NCBI GenBank assembly: GCA_036960305.1
Contig: JBALWA010000004.1
Span: 62,001-126,000, forward strand
DNA: 64,000 nucleotides
Source of the DNA: JBALVT01 sp036960305
GTDB lineage: Bacteria > Pseudomonadota > Gammaproteobacteria > Pseudomonadales > Halieaceae
Reading direction: 5' to 3'
In this document: piece after piece, positions 1 to 9,059 of the stretch
Numbering within the stretch: position 1 is the first letter of the stretch
Layout of the letters: each line of letters opens with the position of its first letter
Notes under the pieces: generated by a model
Databases searched by the model: none
What the model saw: the letters and a program-made list of their open reading frames with translations, nothing else
What the model was told of the DNA's origin: nothing
Translations under genes and position numbers: made by a program

Positions 1-444
1 GCCAGTGTATTGCCGGGGCTGGGCGCTGCCTATGCCGAGGCGGGGGTTGAGCTGCGCGGCTGTGATAAAACCCGGGCGATTCTGCCTGCGGCCCTTGTCG
101 CTACGGAGGAGGACTGGCAGACAGAGTACCTCGCGCCTGTGCTCTCTGTGCGAGTCGTTGCCGGTCTGGATGAAGCCATAGCCCATATTGACCGCTACAG
201 TTCTCAGCATACGGAAAGTATTGTGACCAATAACCACAGTCACGCCATGCGCTTCCTCAGGGAGGTGGATTCCAGCTCCGTGATGGTCAACGCGTCTACC
301 CGTTTCGCCGACGGCTTTGAATATGGCCTGGGTGCGGAAATAGGGATCTCAACGGATAAACTGCATGCTCGGGGCCCCGTTGGCCTGGAGGGACTGACCT
401 CCGAGAAGTATGTGGTGCTGGGTGAGGGGCAGGTTCGCGCTTGA
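1..444 (+). CDS. proA: Gamma-glutamyl phosphate reductase, C-terminal part (partial)
   Basis: This is the 3' end of proA; the gene is cut by the left window edge and the reading frame is open from base 1. ProA reduces gamma-glutamyl phosphate to glutamate semialdehyde with NADPH in cytosolic proline synthesis. The visible part carries typical C-terminal ProA landmarks: SSVMVNASTRFADG, the G-LGAEIGISTDKLHARGP stretch and LTSEKYVVLGEGQVR at the end. The stop codon overlaps the TTG start of nadD (TTGA), so the two are probably translationally coupled, the order seen in many pseudomonad-like genomes. Nothing can be said about the missing N-terminal catalytic part. Confidence 0.95.
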   Translation, partial: ASVLPGLGAAYAEAGVELRGCDKTRAILPAALVATEEDWQTEYLAPVLSVRVVAGLDEAIAHIDRYSSQHTESIVTNNHSHAMRFLREVDSSSVMVNASTRFADGFEYGLGAEIGISTDKLHARGPVGLEGLTSEKYVVLGEGQVRA

Positions 445-1091
445 TCGACGGCGCCCCGGCATCGGTAGCGGTCTTTGGGGGAACCTTTGATCCCATTCAT
501 AATGGGCATTTGCGTTCCGCGCTGGAACTGGCCGAGCGGCTGGAACTGGGTGAAGTGCGCATGATGCCCTGTGCCAGCCCGCCGCACCGCGGGACCCCCG
601 CAGGCAGTGCCGACCATCGGGCTGCCATGCTGGAGTTAGCCGTTGCCGGAGAGCCGCGGTTGTCCTGTGACCGCAGGGAACTCGATCGCGAGGGTTTGTC
701 CTACACTATCGACAGTCTGGTCAGTTTGCGTGGCGAGTTGGGCGAGCAGTGTTCTATCAGCCTGATTATGGGCTGCGATGCGGTATTGGATCTCGCCTCT
801 TGGCATCGCTGGGATGAATTGCTCGACTGGGCGCATGTGGTGCTGATTGCGCGGCCGGGCTGGCAATTTCCCGAACAGGGCCCGGTGGCCCGGTGGTTGC
901 AGGCGCACCGATGCGATAGTGAGCAACAGTTAAAGGCAAGCAGTGCCGGTTGTGTGATGGTTGAGGAATTGCGCCCTCTGCCGATATCGGCCAGCGAAAT
1001 TCGTGACATTGTCAGGACGGGGCGGTCGGCAAGATACCTGCTGCCGGCGTCAGTATTGGACTATATTTTTAATCACAGTTTGTATTTATAA
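441..1091 (+). CDS. nadD: Nicotinate-nucleotide adenylyltransferase
   Basis: NadD transfers AMP from ATP to nicotinate mononucleotide to give deamido-NAD in the cytosol. The 216-residue product has the family length. It shows the nucleotidyltransferase signature GGTFDPIHNGHL at about residues 13-24 and the C-terminal ISASEIR motif near residue 180. I chose the TTG at 441 because it overlaps the proA stop in a TTGA arrangement and leaves the GGTFDP motif at the usual distance from the N-terminus. It is the second gene of the proA-nadD-rsfS-rlmH series, followed by a short gap containing a possible 16-codon leader. Confidence 0.96.
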   Translation: MIDGAPASVAVFGGTFDPIHNGHLRSALELAERLELGEVRMMPCASPPHRGTPAGSADHRAAMLELAVAGEPRLSCDRRELDREGLSYTIDSLVSLRGELGEQCSISLIMGCDAVLDLASWHRWDELLDWAHVVLIARPGWQFPEQGPVARWLQAHRCDSEQQLKASSAGCVMVEELRPLPISASEIRDIVRTGRSARYLLPASVLDYIFNHSLYL

Positions 1092-1101
1092 AGAGGATAG
1101 T

Positions 1102-1152
1102 ATGAAGCAACTAGTAGCGTCTGTTCAGGTAAGTGGCTCACATGGAGTCTGA
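1102..1152 (+). other. Possible 16-codon leader ORF upstream of rsfS
   Basis: An ATG at 1102 is preceded by a better Shine-Dalgarno-like sequence (AAGAGGA, about 5-6 bases upstream) than the rsfS start itself. It opens a 16-codon frame that ends at 1152, eleven bases inside rsfS in another frame. Termination there could re-initiate ribosomes at the rsfS ATG (1142). Translation of the peptide is inferred only from the ribosome-binding site and the overlap. Confidence 0.3.
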
Positions 1153-1486
1153 TGAACTGAAAAAACTCATTGTCGATGCGCTCGATGATCTGAAGGCGGT
1201 GAATACGGTGAGCCTTGATGTCTCTGCCTTAACCGATGTGATGGATCACATGGTAATCGCCAGCGGCACCTCTAACCGGCACGTTAAGTCCCTGGCAATT
1301 AACGTTAGCATGGAAGCGAAAAAACAGGGTGTTCGACCCCTGGGTATAGAGGGCAATGACGTCGGTGAATGGGTGTTGGTGGATTTTGGCGATGTGGTGG
1401 TGCATGTCATGTTGCCGGCCACGCGGGACTTTTATGACCTTGAGCGCCTCTGGGTCGCACCGGATTCCCCCGGTGAAGCAACGTGA
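1142..1486 (+). CDS. rsfS: Ribosomal silencing factor RsfS
   Basis: RsfS binds ribosomal protein uL14 on the 50S subunit and blocks subunit joining in stationary phase or starvation. The product of about 114 residues matches the family length. It contains the conserved core: LDVSALTDVMDHMVIASGTSNRHVKSLA, then GIEGNDVGEWVLVDFGDVVVHVM and a C-terminal YDLERLW. A GTG at 1133 in the same frame would add three residues. The ATG at 1142 is preferred because MESDELKKLIVDALDDLK aligns with the usual N-terminus. It sits between nadD and rlmH as in most gammaproteobacteria. Confidence 0.93.
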   Translation: MESDELKKLIVDALDDLKAVNTVSLDVSALTDVMDHMVIASGTSNRHVKSLAINVSMEAKKQGVRPLGIEGNDVGEWVLVDFGDVVVHVMLPATRDFYDLERLWVAPDSPGEAT

Positions 1487-1502
1487 ATAAACCGGTCAGT
1501 CT

Positions 1503-1973
1503 ATGCGGCTGACTGTCATCGCTGTGGGTGGGAAAATGCCTGCATGGGTAGAGCAGGGCGTAAAAGAATACGACCGGCGTATGCCCCGGGAACTCAAAGT
1601 CACCTGGCGTGAAATTCCATTGGTACGACGGGGACGGGACACCAGCGCGGAGATGTTGCGCTCCCGGGAGGGTGAGAAAATTCTCAAGACCATCCCCTCG
1701 GGTGATAAGGTGATTGCCCTGGATGTTCAGGGCAAGAGCTGGTCTACGGCGCAATTGGCTAGCCAGTTGAAAGACTGGCAAATGTCGGGAGATAACTACA
1801 GTCTGCTGATAGGGGGTCCCGATGGGCTGTCTACACAGTGCCTGGCTCGCGCCAGCCAGCGCTGGTCCCTCAGCGATTTAACCATGCCACACCCTCTGGT
1901 GCGGATTTTATTGGCAGAACAACTGTATCGGGCTTGGACAATCAACGCCAACCACCCGTATCATCGCGAGTAG
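1503..1973 (+). CDS. rlmH: 23S rRNA (pseudouridine1915-N3)-methyltransferase
   Basis: RlmH is a SPOUT-class methyltransferase that methylates pseudouridine 1915 of 23S rRNA on assembled 70S ribosomes. The 156-residue product has the usual length, starting MRLTVIAVGGKMPAWVEQG. It carries the trefoil-knot SAM-binding segment SLLIGGPDGL near residue 100 and the characteristic C-terminus ending in HPYHRE. It follows rsfS by 16 bases and precedes mrdA, so it likely belongs to the same transcript. Confidence 0.96.
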   Translation: MRLTVIAVGGKMPAWVEQGVKEYDRRMPRELKVTWREIPLVRRGRDTSAEMLRSREGEKILKTIPSGDKVIALDVQGKSWSTAQLASQLKDWQMSGDNYSLLIGGPDGLSTQCLARASQRWSLSDLTMPHPLVRILLAEQLYRAWTINANHPYHRE

Positions 1974-2005
1974 TCATAGCCAACGTGCAAAGCAGCTTCC
2001 GTTAA

Positions 2006-3847
2006 ATGCCTCAATACATCGCATTAAAGGATCCATACCGGGAGTCCCGGGTCTACAGTGCGCGCACTGTGGCGGCCATACTCTTCGTGGCAATCCTGCT
2101 GTTTGTGCTTATCGCGCGTTATTTCAGCCTGCAAATTACCGAGTACGAGATCTACCGCACGGAGTCGGATCGCAATCGGGTGCAACTACAGCCCCTGCCG
2201 CCCAAGCGCGGGCTTATATACGATCGCAATGGCATCTTGCTGGCGGACAATCGCCCCAGCCACCTGCTGTCTATTGTGCGAGAGCGGGTGCCCGACCTGG
2301 ACGCCACCCTGGCCGAGTTACAGGCCATTGTGCCGATAAGCGAACGCGATCTGGAGAACTTTCAAAAGAAATTGAGCCGGCGCCGACCCTATGAGGCGGT
2401 ACCCCTGCGATTTCGCTTAACCGAGGAAGAGCGCGCGAAACTGGCGGTAAACCGGTATCGCCTGCCGGGCGTGGTAGTCGATGCACAATTGCTGCGCCAT
2501 TATCCCCAGGGGGAGTTGTTTTCCCACGCTTTGGGTTACGTGGGGCGCATCAGCGAATCCGAAGTCTATGACCTGGATGAGGTCGATTATCGCGGCACCT
2601 TTCACATTGGCAAAGTGGGCGTCGAGAAATACTATGAAGATACCCTGCACGGGACGGTGGGTTACCAGAACGTAGAGACTAACGCCCACGGCCGGGTGCT
2701 GAGGGTTCTCGAGCGTCACAACCCCACACCCGGCAGTGACCTGGTGTTGCATCTGGACGCCCGCGTACAACAGGCTGCATTCGATGCACTGGACGGTCGA
2801 CGTGGTGCGGTGGTGGCGATTGATCCGCTGACTGGCGGTATATTGGCCCTGGTTTCGACGCCCGGTTTTGACACCAACCAGTTCGTCAATGGCATCAGTA
2901 CCGCCAACTACAGCGCCCTGCGGGATTCTTTGGATGTGCCGTTGTTCAATCGCGCGGTGCAGGGCCAGTATCCGCCCGGGTCGACGATTAAGCCCATGAT
3001 GGGGATGGCCGGGCTTGAGTCTGGCCTGATGACGCCCGAGTCCACCGTGTCAGACCCCGGGTTTTACCGCTTGCCCGGTGATACACGTCGCTACCGGGAC
3101 TGGATACTTAGGGTGACCGGTACGGGGCACGCGCCCAAGGTCAATTTGAAAATGGCGATTGCCGAATCCTGTGATGTCTATTTTTACGATCTGGCCCGCA
3201 ACCTGACGATTGACCGCATGCATGACTACCTGCAGCCCTATGGTCTGGGTTCTCGCACTGGCGTTGATACCACCAGCGAGCGTCCGGGTGTGCTTCCCTC
3301 GACGAAGTGGAAACGCAATGTGAAGGCCACCGTCTGGTACCCCGGTGAAACCTTGAGCGCGGGTATCGGTCAGGGCTATATGCTGACCACACCCCTGCAG
3401 CTGGCGGTTGCCACCAGCGTACTTGCCAGTCGGGGTGAGCGGCGAACCCCCAGGTTCATGAAGGAGATTGACGGTGTGCCTGTTGCGCCGCCTGCTCTGG
3501 AGCCCATTGTGGCAGCAGCGGGCAATTGGGATGCGATTTACGAGGGTATGCGGGAGGTCGTGCACGGCAAGAAGGGCACGGCGAAAAAGCTGTCCAAGGG
3601 CATAGCCTATGGTATGGCGGGAAAGACCGGTACCGCCCAGGTCATTGGTATCGCACAGAATGCCCTCTATCACGAGGATGAGGTCTCCGAACGGAATCGC
3701 CACCACGGCCTGTTTATCGCCTTTGCCCCTATTGAGGCGCCCACCATCGCGGTGGCCATCATCGTAGAAAACGGTGGCGGCAGTTCCGCTGCCTCGCCTA
3801 TAGCGCGCAAGGTCATTGATACGTGGCTGTTGGGGGAGGCGGGCTGA
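2006..3847 (+). CDS. mrdA: Penicillin-binding protein 2 (peptidoglycan transpeptidase)
   Basis: PBP2 is the class B transpeptidase of the rod-shape elongasome in the inner membrane; it works with RodA. The 613-residue protein has an N-terminal membrane anchor (about residues 21-42). A dimerisation domain follows. The transpeptidase active-site motifs are SxxK in PPGSTIKPM (about residue 330), SxN as SCD in AESCDVYFY (about 390) and KTG in AGKTGTAQV (about 545). Its stop TGA overlaps the rodA ATG, which implies translational coupling. Length and motif order are normal. Confidence 0.97.
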   Translation: MPQYIALKDPYRESRVYSARTVAAILFVAILLFVLIARYFSLQITEYEIYRTESDRNRVQLQPLPPKRGLIYDRNGILLADNRPSHLLSIVRERVPDLDATLAELQAIVPISERDLENFQKKLSRRRPYEAVPLRFRLTEEERAKLAVNRYRLPGVVVDAQLLRHYPQGELFSHALGYVGRISESEVYDLDEVDYRGTFHIGKVGVEKYYEDTLHGTVGYQNVETNAHGRVLRVLERHNPTPGSDLVLHLDARVQQAAFDALDGRRGAVVAIDPLTGGILALVSTPGFDTNQFVNGISTANYSALRDSLDVPLFNRAVQGQYPPGSTIKPMMGMAGLESGLMTPESTVSDPGFYRLPGDTRRYRDWILRVTGTGHAPKVNLKMAIAESCDVYFYDLARNLTIDRMHDYLQPYGLGSRTGVDTTSERPGVLPSTKWKRNVKATVWYPGETLSAGIGQGYMLTTPLQLAVATSVLASRGERRTPRFMKEIDGVPVAPPALEPIVAAAGNWDAIYEGMREVVHGKKGTAKKLSKGIAYGMAGKTGTAQVIGIAQNALYHEDEVSERNRHHGLFIAFAPIEAPTIAVAIIVENGGGSSAASPIARKVIDTWLLGEAG

Positions 3848-4986
3848 TGGGAGATTATGTCCGGCAAATGCCCCAGGGCTCCAGTGACCTGGCCCAGCGT
3901 CCCAGTGCTGCCATGCGGTTTCATATCGACATGCCCTTGTTGGTGTTGCTCATGATCCTGACGGCGTTTGGTCTGGTCGTGTTGTACAGTGCGTCGGGGC
4001 AGGAAATGTCTGCCGTCGTCCGCCAGGGCCGATACTTCGTGATCGCCTATGTCATTATGATATTTGCTGCCCAGGTTGAGCTGCCGCGCTATGAGCGCTG
4101 GGCGCCCTGGCTCTATGTCATCGGAGTGGGTTCCCTGGTGGCAGTGATTTTTGTCGGCGTGGGAGCCAAAGGTGCCCAGCGCTGGCTGGAAATTGCCGGT
4201 TTCCGGTTTCAACCGGCTGAAATTATGAAGCTGGTGGTGCCGTTGACGATCGCCTGGTACCTCAGCGAACGGATCTTACCGCCGCGGTTCAGGTACATTA
4301 TGGGTTCACTGGTGCTGCTCGGTATTCCTGCGTTTTTGATCTTGCGCCAGCCTGACCTCGGCACCGCGCTGTTGATCGCCTCCAGCGGCCTGTTTGTCCT
4401 TTTTATGGCCGGTATCGGTTGGCGCTATATTTTTGGGGCGGTCGTTCTGGCCTTTATGTCGGCCTGGCCTGCCTGGCTATTTGTTCTGAAGGACTACCAG
4501 AAACAGCGAATTCTCACCCTGCTGAACCCGGAGAGTGACAAGCTGGGTGCCGGTTGGAATATCATTCAATCCAAGACTGCCATCGGCTCCGGCGGTTGGG
4601 AGGGCAAGGGTTGGCTAAACGGCACCCAGTCACAGTTGGACTTCCTACCCGAGAGCCACACAGATTTTATTATTGCGGTGCTTGCAGAAGAGTTTGGCCT
4701 CCGTGGTGTCCTCGTGTTGGTCAGTATTTACCTGCTTATCCTGCTGCGGGGCTTCTGGATAGGCATCCACGCCCAGACCAGCTTTGGCAGAATGATGGCT
4801 GGAAGCCTTACACTGACGTTTTTCGTCTATATATTTGTTAACATGGGCATGGTGGCGGGTTTGTTGCCAGTGGTCGGTTTGCCTCTACCGCTGGTCAGTG
4901 CCGGAGGGACTTCAGTTGTCAGCCTGATGGCGGGCTTCGGGATACTGATGGCGGTGAGCACAGAGACCCGGCGGGTTGCCAGTTGA
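3847..4986 (+). CDS. mrdB: Peptidoglycan glycosyltransferase RodA
   Basis: RodA is the SEDS-family glycan polymerase of the elongasome, a multipass inner-membrane protein paired with PBP2. The product of about 379 residues has ten or so hydrophobic segments. SEDS landmarks include RWLEIAGFRFQPAEIMKLV, the RQPDLGTALL segment, ESHTDFIIAVLAEEFGLRG and a C-terminal GLPLPLVSAGGTS. The ATG at 3847 overlaps the mrdA stop. A GTG 24 bases upstream in frame is possible but less likely. Confidence 0.96.
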   Translation: MGDYVRQMPQGSSDLAQRPSAAMRFHIDMPLLVLLMILTAFGLVVLYSASGQEMSAVVRQGRYFVIAYVIMIFAAQVELPRYERWAPWLYVIGVGSLVAVIFVGVGAKGAQRWLEIAGFRFQPAEIMKLVVPLTIAWYLSERILPPRFRYIMGSLVLLGIPAFLILRQPDLGTALLIASSGLFVLFMAGIGWRYIFGAVVLAFMSAWPAWLFVLKDYQKQRILTLLNPESDKLGAGWNIIQSKTAIGSGGWEGKGWLNGTQSQLDFLPESHTDFIIAVLAEEFGLRGVLVLVSIYLLILLRGFWIGIHAQTSFGRMMAGSLTLTFFVYIFVNMGMVAGLLPVVGLPLPLVSAGGTSVVSLMAGFGILMAVSTETRRVAS

Positions 4987-5015
4987 AACCTTTTTTACAG
5001 TGCGAGATTCAGACT

Positions 5016-6011
5016 ATGCCAATACTTTTTAAATTTGCGTTTGTGGTGATAGCGATGTGGTCGACGCTCGCTTGCGCGGATCCGAATTATGCGGACAATG
5101 CCCAGGCTGCGGCTGTTATCGACGAACTGGTCGAGCAGGAGGGTTTTGATCGGGCGGAGTTGCAGAAGGTCTTCGCACAGGCACAGCGCAAGGACAGCAT
5201 TTTGGAGGCCATGTCCCGACCGGCTGAAAGAACCAAGGCCTGGTACGAGTATCGTGCGATCTTTGTGACGGACAAGCGCGAGGCCCAGGGGCTGGAATTT
5301 TATGCCCAGCACAAAGAAACGCTGATGCGGGCAGAGCAGGAGCTGGGCGTGCCCGCAGCGGTCATTGTCGCCATCATTGGGGTTGAGACATTTTATGGCG
5401 GCAATACGGGTAGTTACCGGGTGGTTGATGCATTGTCTACTCTGGCGTTTGACTACCCCAAGAGATCGGAGTTTTTTACCAAGGAACTTAAGCACTACCT
5501 CATACTGACCCGGGAACAGGGCATGGACCCGCTGGCATTGAAGGGCTCCTATGCCGGTGCCATGGGCTATGGGCAATTTATGCCCAGCAGTTACCGCAGC
5601 TACGCTATCGACTTCGATGATGATGGTCTGATTGATATCTGGAATAACCCGGTGGATGCCATCGGCAGTGTGGCGAATTATTTCAAGCGCCACGGCTGGC
5701 GCTTGGATGCACCGGTAGTCTTTCCCGCCCAGGCGAATGATGATGTGTCCGACGAGTTGTTTGTCAAAGGCCGCAGTGACCTGAAACCTGAGCGCACGGT
5801 ATCGGCGTTTGCCGAGGCCGGTATCAGCGTGGCCCAGACGCTGGATCCTGAAGAGAAAGCGACCGCCATGAAATTTGAGCTCGAGGACGCGTATGAGTAC
5901 TGGCTGGGTTTACACAATTTCTATGTTATAACTCGATACAATCACAGCGCCATGTATGCCATGAGCGTTTACCAACTGAGCGAGAACATCGCCGGGAATA
6001 TTCAACCGTGA
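5016..6011 (+). CDS. mltB: Lytic murein transglycosylase B
   Basis: MltB cleaves the MurNAc-GlcNAc bond of peptidoglycan, forming 1,6-anhydroMurNAc, at the periplasmic face. From the ATG at 5016 the protein is about 331 residues and starts with a hydrophobic export signal ending near STLACADPN. Cleavage after ACA looks more like signal peptidase I than a clear lipobox, although LAC is present. The catalytic region VIVAIIGVETFYGGNTGSYR holds the expected glutamate; MGYGQFMPSSYR and DLIDIWNNP-like segments follow. A TTG at 4983 would extend the N-terminus. The stop overlaps the rlpA GTG. Confidence 0.93.
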   Translation: MPILFKFAFVVIAMWSTLACADPNYADNAQAAAVIDELVEQEGFDRAELQKVFAQAQRKDSILEAMSRPAERTKAWYEYRAIFVTDKREAQGLEFYAQHKETLMRAEQELGVPAAVIVAIIGVETFYGGNTGSYRVVDALSTLAFDYPKRSEFFTKELKHYLILTREQGMDPLALKGSYAGAMGYGQFMPSSYRSYAIDFDDDGLIDIWNNPVDAIGSVANYFKRHGWRLDAPVVFPAQANDDVSDELFVKGRSDLKPERTVSAFAEAGISVAQTLDPEEKATAMKFELEDAYEYWLGLHNFYVITRYNHSAMYAMSVYQLSENIAGNIQP

Positions 6012-6853
6012 GACCAGCCGTGACAGCACCCATAATAAAAGTCCTGCTGCCGACACTCGTGCTGGGCCTGGTCGCCTGTACCCAGGCGCCTACGGAACCG
6101 GAAACGCCATCGCCACCACAGGAGGCCACTTCCGGACCCTATAGCATCCTTAATGACGCCGCACCGGTGCGGCTCATATCGGCGGAAGAAGTGGAAGATG
6201 CCATTCCCAGAGCCGACCCGATTCTCAGCGCGGGTAACAAGACCCCCTACACGGTCAATGGCGTGAGCTATGACATCCTGGAGGATGCCAGTCAGTATAA
6301 AGTGCGGGGTATCGCGTCCTGGTACGGCACCAAGTTTCACGGTCACAAGACATCAAATGGAGAGTTGTACGATTTGTACCTGCCCTCTGCTGCGCATAAG
6401 ACCCTGCCTATTCCCAGCTATGCCCGGGTCACAAATCTCGCTAATGGGCAAAGTATTGTGGTTCGGGTGAACGACAGGGGTCCCTTTCATGCGGACCGTG
6501 TCATTGATTTGTCCTATGCGGCGGCCGTTAAACTGGGTTATATGGAGAGCGGCACCGCCGAAGTGGAAGTGGAAGTGCTCAATATCACGGGTGTCGATGA
6601 TCGCCGCGGTACAACGAACGGCGACTATCGCTATCTCCAGGTCGGGGCATTCGGTGCCGAGGCCTCAGCCCAGCGTCTGCAGACCGAGTTGTCCGCTGCA
6701 CTGAGTTCACCGGTATTCGTCAGCCCGGTGCAGTCCGGTGAGAACCTGCTGTATCGAGTGCGTGTCGGTCCGGTTGCAGATAAAGGGGAACTCGCCGAGG
6801 TTCAGCTGCAGCTGGAAGACATGGGGTACAGCGCCGGACAGCCGCTGCCCTGA
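6008..6853 (+). CDS. rlpA: Septal ring lytic transglycosylase RlpA (lipoprotein with SPOR domain)
   Basis: RlpA acts on denuded septal glycans and in Pseudomonas is a lytic transglycosylase. The 281-residue product starts at a GTG overlapping the mltB stop. It has a lipoprotein signal with lipobox LVAC around residue 24. The double-psi beta-barrel domain (GIASWYGTKFHGHKTSNGE, then VRVNDRGPFHADRVIDLS) covers about residues 95-190. A C-terminal SPOR domain (about 205-280, YRYLQVGAFGAEASAQ) should bind septal peptidoglycan. It sits between mltB and dacA, so three wall-modifying proteins are consecutive. Confidence 0.95.
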   Translation: MRPAVTAPIIKVLLPTLVLGLVACTQAPTEPETPSPPQEATSGPYSILNDAAPVRLISAEEVEDAIPRADPILSAGNKTPYTVNGVSYDILEDASQYKVRGIASWYGTKFHGHKTSNGELYDLYLPSAAHKTLPIPSYARVTNLANGQSIVVRVNDRGPFHADRVIDLSYAAAVKLGYMESGTAEVEVEVLNITGVDDRRGTTNGDYRYLQVGAFGAEASAQRLQTELSAALSSPVFVSPVQSGENLLYRVRVGPVADKGELAEVQLQLEDMGYSAGQPLP

Positions 6854-6936
6854 AGAAAAAAGTGTGGCGAGGGTTTCTTTCGCCGTCAGCGTGCATGGGG
6901 TAACATCCCCCGCGTTTAATTCTTGTATTAGTCTGG

Positions 6937-8112
6937 ATGGTTCTTAATTTTATGACACGTTTATCTCTCGTTTTTCTGCTGTTGTTTTCCGCCGTCAGTG
7001 CGCAGGCTGTGAACATCGTACCTTCCCCTCCCCAGGTGGCCGCAAAATCCTATATTTTAATGGATGCCACCAGCGGCGAGGTGTTGGTAGAACACAATGC
7101 GGACCTGCCACTGCCGCCGGCGAGTCTCACCAAGCTGATGACCAGTTATGTACTGACGGCGGAAATTGCCTCCGGGCGGGTCAGTCGCGACGATATGGTG
7201 GTCGTCAGTGAAAATGCCTGGTCTCAGAACCCCGTGTTCAACGGCTCATCGCTAATGTGGATTGAGCCGGGCAAAGATGTCTCAATTTCAGACCTGCACC
7301 GCGGCATTGTGGTGTCCTCGGGTAACGACGCCACGGTGGCTGTGGCCGAGCACCTGGCAGGTAATGAGTCTGCCTTTGCGGATATGATGAATGGCTACGC
7401 TGAAGCCCTGGGCATGGCCGATAGCTGGTTTGTAAACTCCCATGGGCTGCCTGATCCCGACCACCTGACGACCGCCAGAGACCTGGCCATCCTGTCACAG
7501 GCTTTGATCACGCGCTTTCCGGAAGACTACGCCCTGTATAAAGAGCCAGAATTCACCTACAACGAGATTCGCCAATACAATCGCAACACCCTGATGGCTG
7601 AAGACGCCTCGGTGGATGGCCTGAAAACCGGCCACACCCAGGCGGCGGGCTACTGCCTGATTGCCTCTGCGGAGCGCCGTGGCATGCGTTTGATTTCCGT
7701 GGTGATGGGGACCAGCAGCACCAATGCGCGCAAGAATGAGACCCGCAGCCTGCTCAATTACGGCTTTCGGTTCTTTGAAACGGCCACGTTGCACGAGCCT
7801 ATGGAAGAGCTGGCGAAGCCGCGTATCTGGAAAGGGCAGCAGGACTATTTGTCCGTTGGCTTGATTGATGCCATTACCCTAACGCTTCCTCGGGGGAAGA
7901 AGAAAAACCTGCAGACGGCTGTGGAAGTCGACCCTGAGATTCTTGCCCCCATCGCCGTGGGCGACAAGCTGGGCCGCGTAGTGATGACCCTGGACGGTGA
8001 GACAGTATTCGAATCGCCCCTGGTTGCCCTTGAAGCAGTGGAGCCCGGCAGTTTCTTTGCCCGCCTGTGGGATTGGGTTCTTATGCTGATCGCCGGCCTT
8101 TTCAAGGCCTAG
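6937..8112 (+). CDS. dacA: D-alanyl-D-alanine carboxypeptidase (PBP5/6 type)
   Basis: DacA removes the terminal D-Ala from peptidoglycan pentapeptides in the periplasm. The protein has a signal peptide ending near AVSAQA. The active-site motifs are SxxK in PASLTKLM, SGN in VVSSGNDATVA and KTG in DGLKTGHTQAAGYC. A PBP5-like C-terminal beta domain follows, ending in an amphipathic membrane-anchoring helix (FFARLWDWVLMLIAGLFKA). An ATG at 6952 would remove five residues and leave MTRLSLVFLLL as the signal start. It is probably cotranscribed with ybeD and lipB. Confidence 0.96.
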   Translation: MVLNFMTRLSLVFLLLFSAVSAQAVNIVPSPPQVAAKSYILMDATSGEVLVEHNADLPLPPASLTKLMTSYVLTAEIASGRVSRDDMVVVSENAWSQNPVFNGSSLMWIEPGKDVSISDLHRGIVVSSGNDATVAVAEHLAGNESAFADMMNGYAEALGMADSWFVNSHGLPDPDHLTTARDLAILSQALITRFPEDYALYKEPEFTYNEIRQYNRNTLMAEDASVDGLKTGHTQAAGYCLIASAERRGMRLISVVMGTSSTNARKNETRSLLNYGFRFFETATLHEPMEELAKPRIWKGQQDYLSVGLIDAITLTLPRGKKKNLQTAVEVDPEILAPIAVGDKLGRVVMTLDGETVFESPLVALEAVEPGSFFARLWDWVLMLIAGLFKA

Positions 8113-8146
8113 ACAATAAGCGGCCCCAGTGCCCGAGGATTGCCAG

Positions 8147-8416
8147 ATGCAGGATCAGGAACCGCCGAAAATTGAATTTCCCTGCGCTTACCCGATCAAG
8201 GTGCTGGGTCGTAGCGGTGACGATTTCCAGGAAGTCATTTTCACTGTGTTTGAGGACCATGCCCCCGGCTTTGATCGCGAAACGATCACTATGAACGTCA
8301 GCAGCAAAGGGACTTTTAGCTCAATCACCATCACCATAACGGCCACCGGTACCGATCAGCTCGATGCCTTGCATCAGGGTTTACTTGCCACTGGCATCGT
8401 CAAGATGGTCATCTGA
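8147..8416 (+). CDS. ybeD: DUF493 (YbeD-like) protein
   Basis: A small cytosolic protein of about 89 residues in the DUF493/YbeD family, which has an ACT-like ferredoxin fold and is nearly always encoded between dacA and lipB. Its molecular role is not established. The sequence contains IEFPCAYPIKVLGR at the N-terminus and VSSKGTFSSITITITATG in the core, both typical. The ATG at 8147 has GAGGA at a good distance. A GTG at 8129 in frame would add six residues. Confidence 0.93.
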   Translation: MQDQEPPKIEFPCAYPIKVLGRSGDDFQEVIFTVFEDHAPGFDRETITMNVSSKGTFSSITITITATGTDQLDALHQGLLATGIVKMVI

Positions 8417-8429
8417 GCGCCGCGCCGTA

Positions 8430-9050
8430 ATGACTGACTTGCTGCAACGAGAGCTGGGCCTGGTGGCTTATGAGCCCACACTGCAGGCCATGAAAGACCT
8501 CACTGATAGTCGCACCGATGTATCACCCGATGAGCTTTGGTTGTTGCAGCATCCCAGGGTCTTTACCCAGGGACAGGCTGGCAAGGCTGAGCATGTACTG
8601 GCGCCCGGTGATATCCCGGTTATCCAGGTCGATCGCGGCGGTCAGGTCACGTACCACGGGCCCGGTCAGTGGGTGTTGTATTTGATGGTTAATCTGCGAC
8701 GACACAAGTTGGGCGTGCGCGCTCTGGTGGACCTGATCGAACACAGTATTGTGCAGCTACTGGCAGAATTGGGGATTGCGGCAGCGCCCAGGCCCGATGC
8801 CCCGGGGGTCTACGTTGAGGGTGAAAAAATTGCGGCGCTGGGTCTGCGGGTCCGAAAGGGCTGCAGCTATCACGGTTTGTCGCTGAACGTGGATATGGAC
8901 CTGGAACCTTTTCAACGTATCAATCCCTGCGGCTATCAGGGCATGCAAGTGACTTCTATCGCCCACTGCCTACCGGATGTTGCCGTGGATATGGATGGCA
9001 TTGGCAGGCGCTTGATGGCCATTGTCGCCGAACGTTTACGTGGGGACTGA
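8430..9050 (+). CDS. lipB: Octanoyl-[ACP]:protein octanoyltransferase
   Basis: LipB moves octanoate from acyl carrier protein to lipoyl domains, the first step of protein lipoylation. The product of about 206 residues shows the family signature RGGQVTYHGPGQWVLY, the catalytic lysine context GEKIAALGLRVRKG and the catalytic cysteine in NPCGYQGMQVTS near the C-terminus. I use the ATG at 8430; upstream in-frame codons overlap ybeD and do not resemble LipB. lipA does not follow here; the next genes are on the other strand. Confidence 0.96.
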   Translation: MTDLLQRELGLVAYEPTLQAMKDLTDSRTDVSPDELWLLQHPRVFTQGQAGKAEHVLAPGDIPVIQVDRGGQVTYHGPGQWVLYLMVNLRRHKLGVRALVDLIEHSIVQLLAELGIAAAPRPDAPGVYVEGEKIAALGLRVRKGCSYHGLSLNVDMDLEPFQRINPCGYQGMQVTSIAHCLPDVAVDMDGIGRRLMAIVAERLRGD

Positions 9051-9059
9051 CGAAGTACG

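Noticed and set aside
3050..3706. Minus-strand open frame inside mrdA
   Set aside because: It overlaps the transpeptidase domain whose motifs are intact; judged a shadow.
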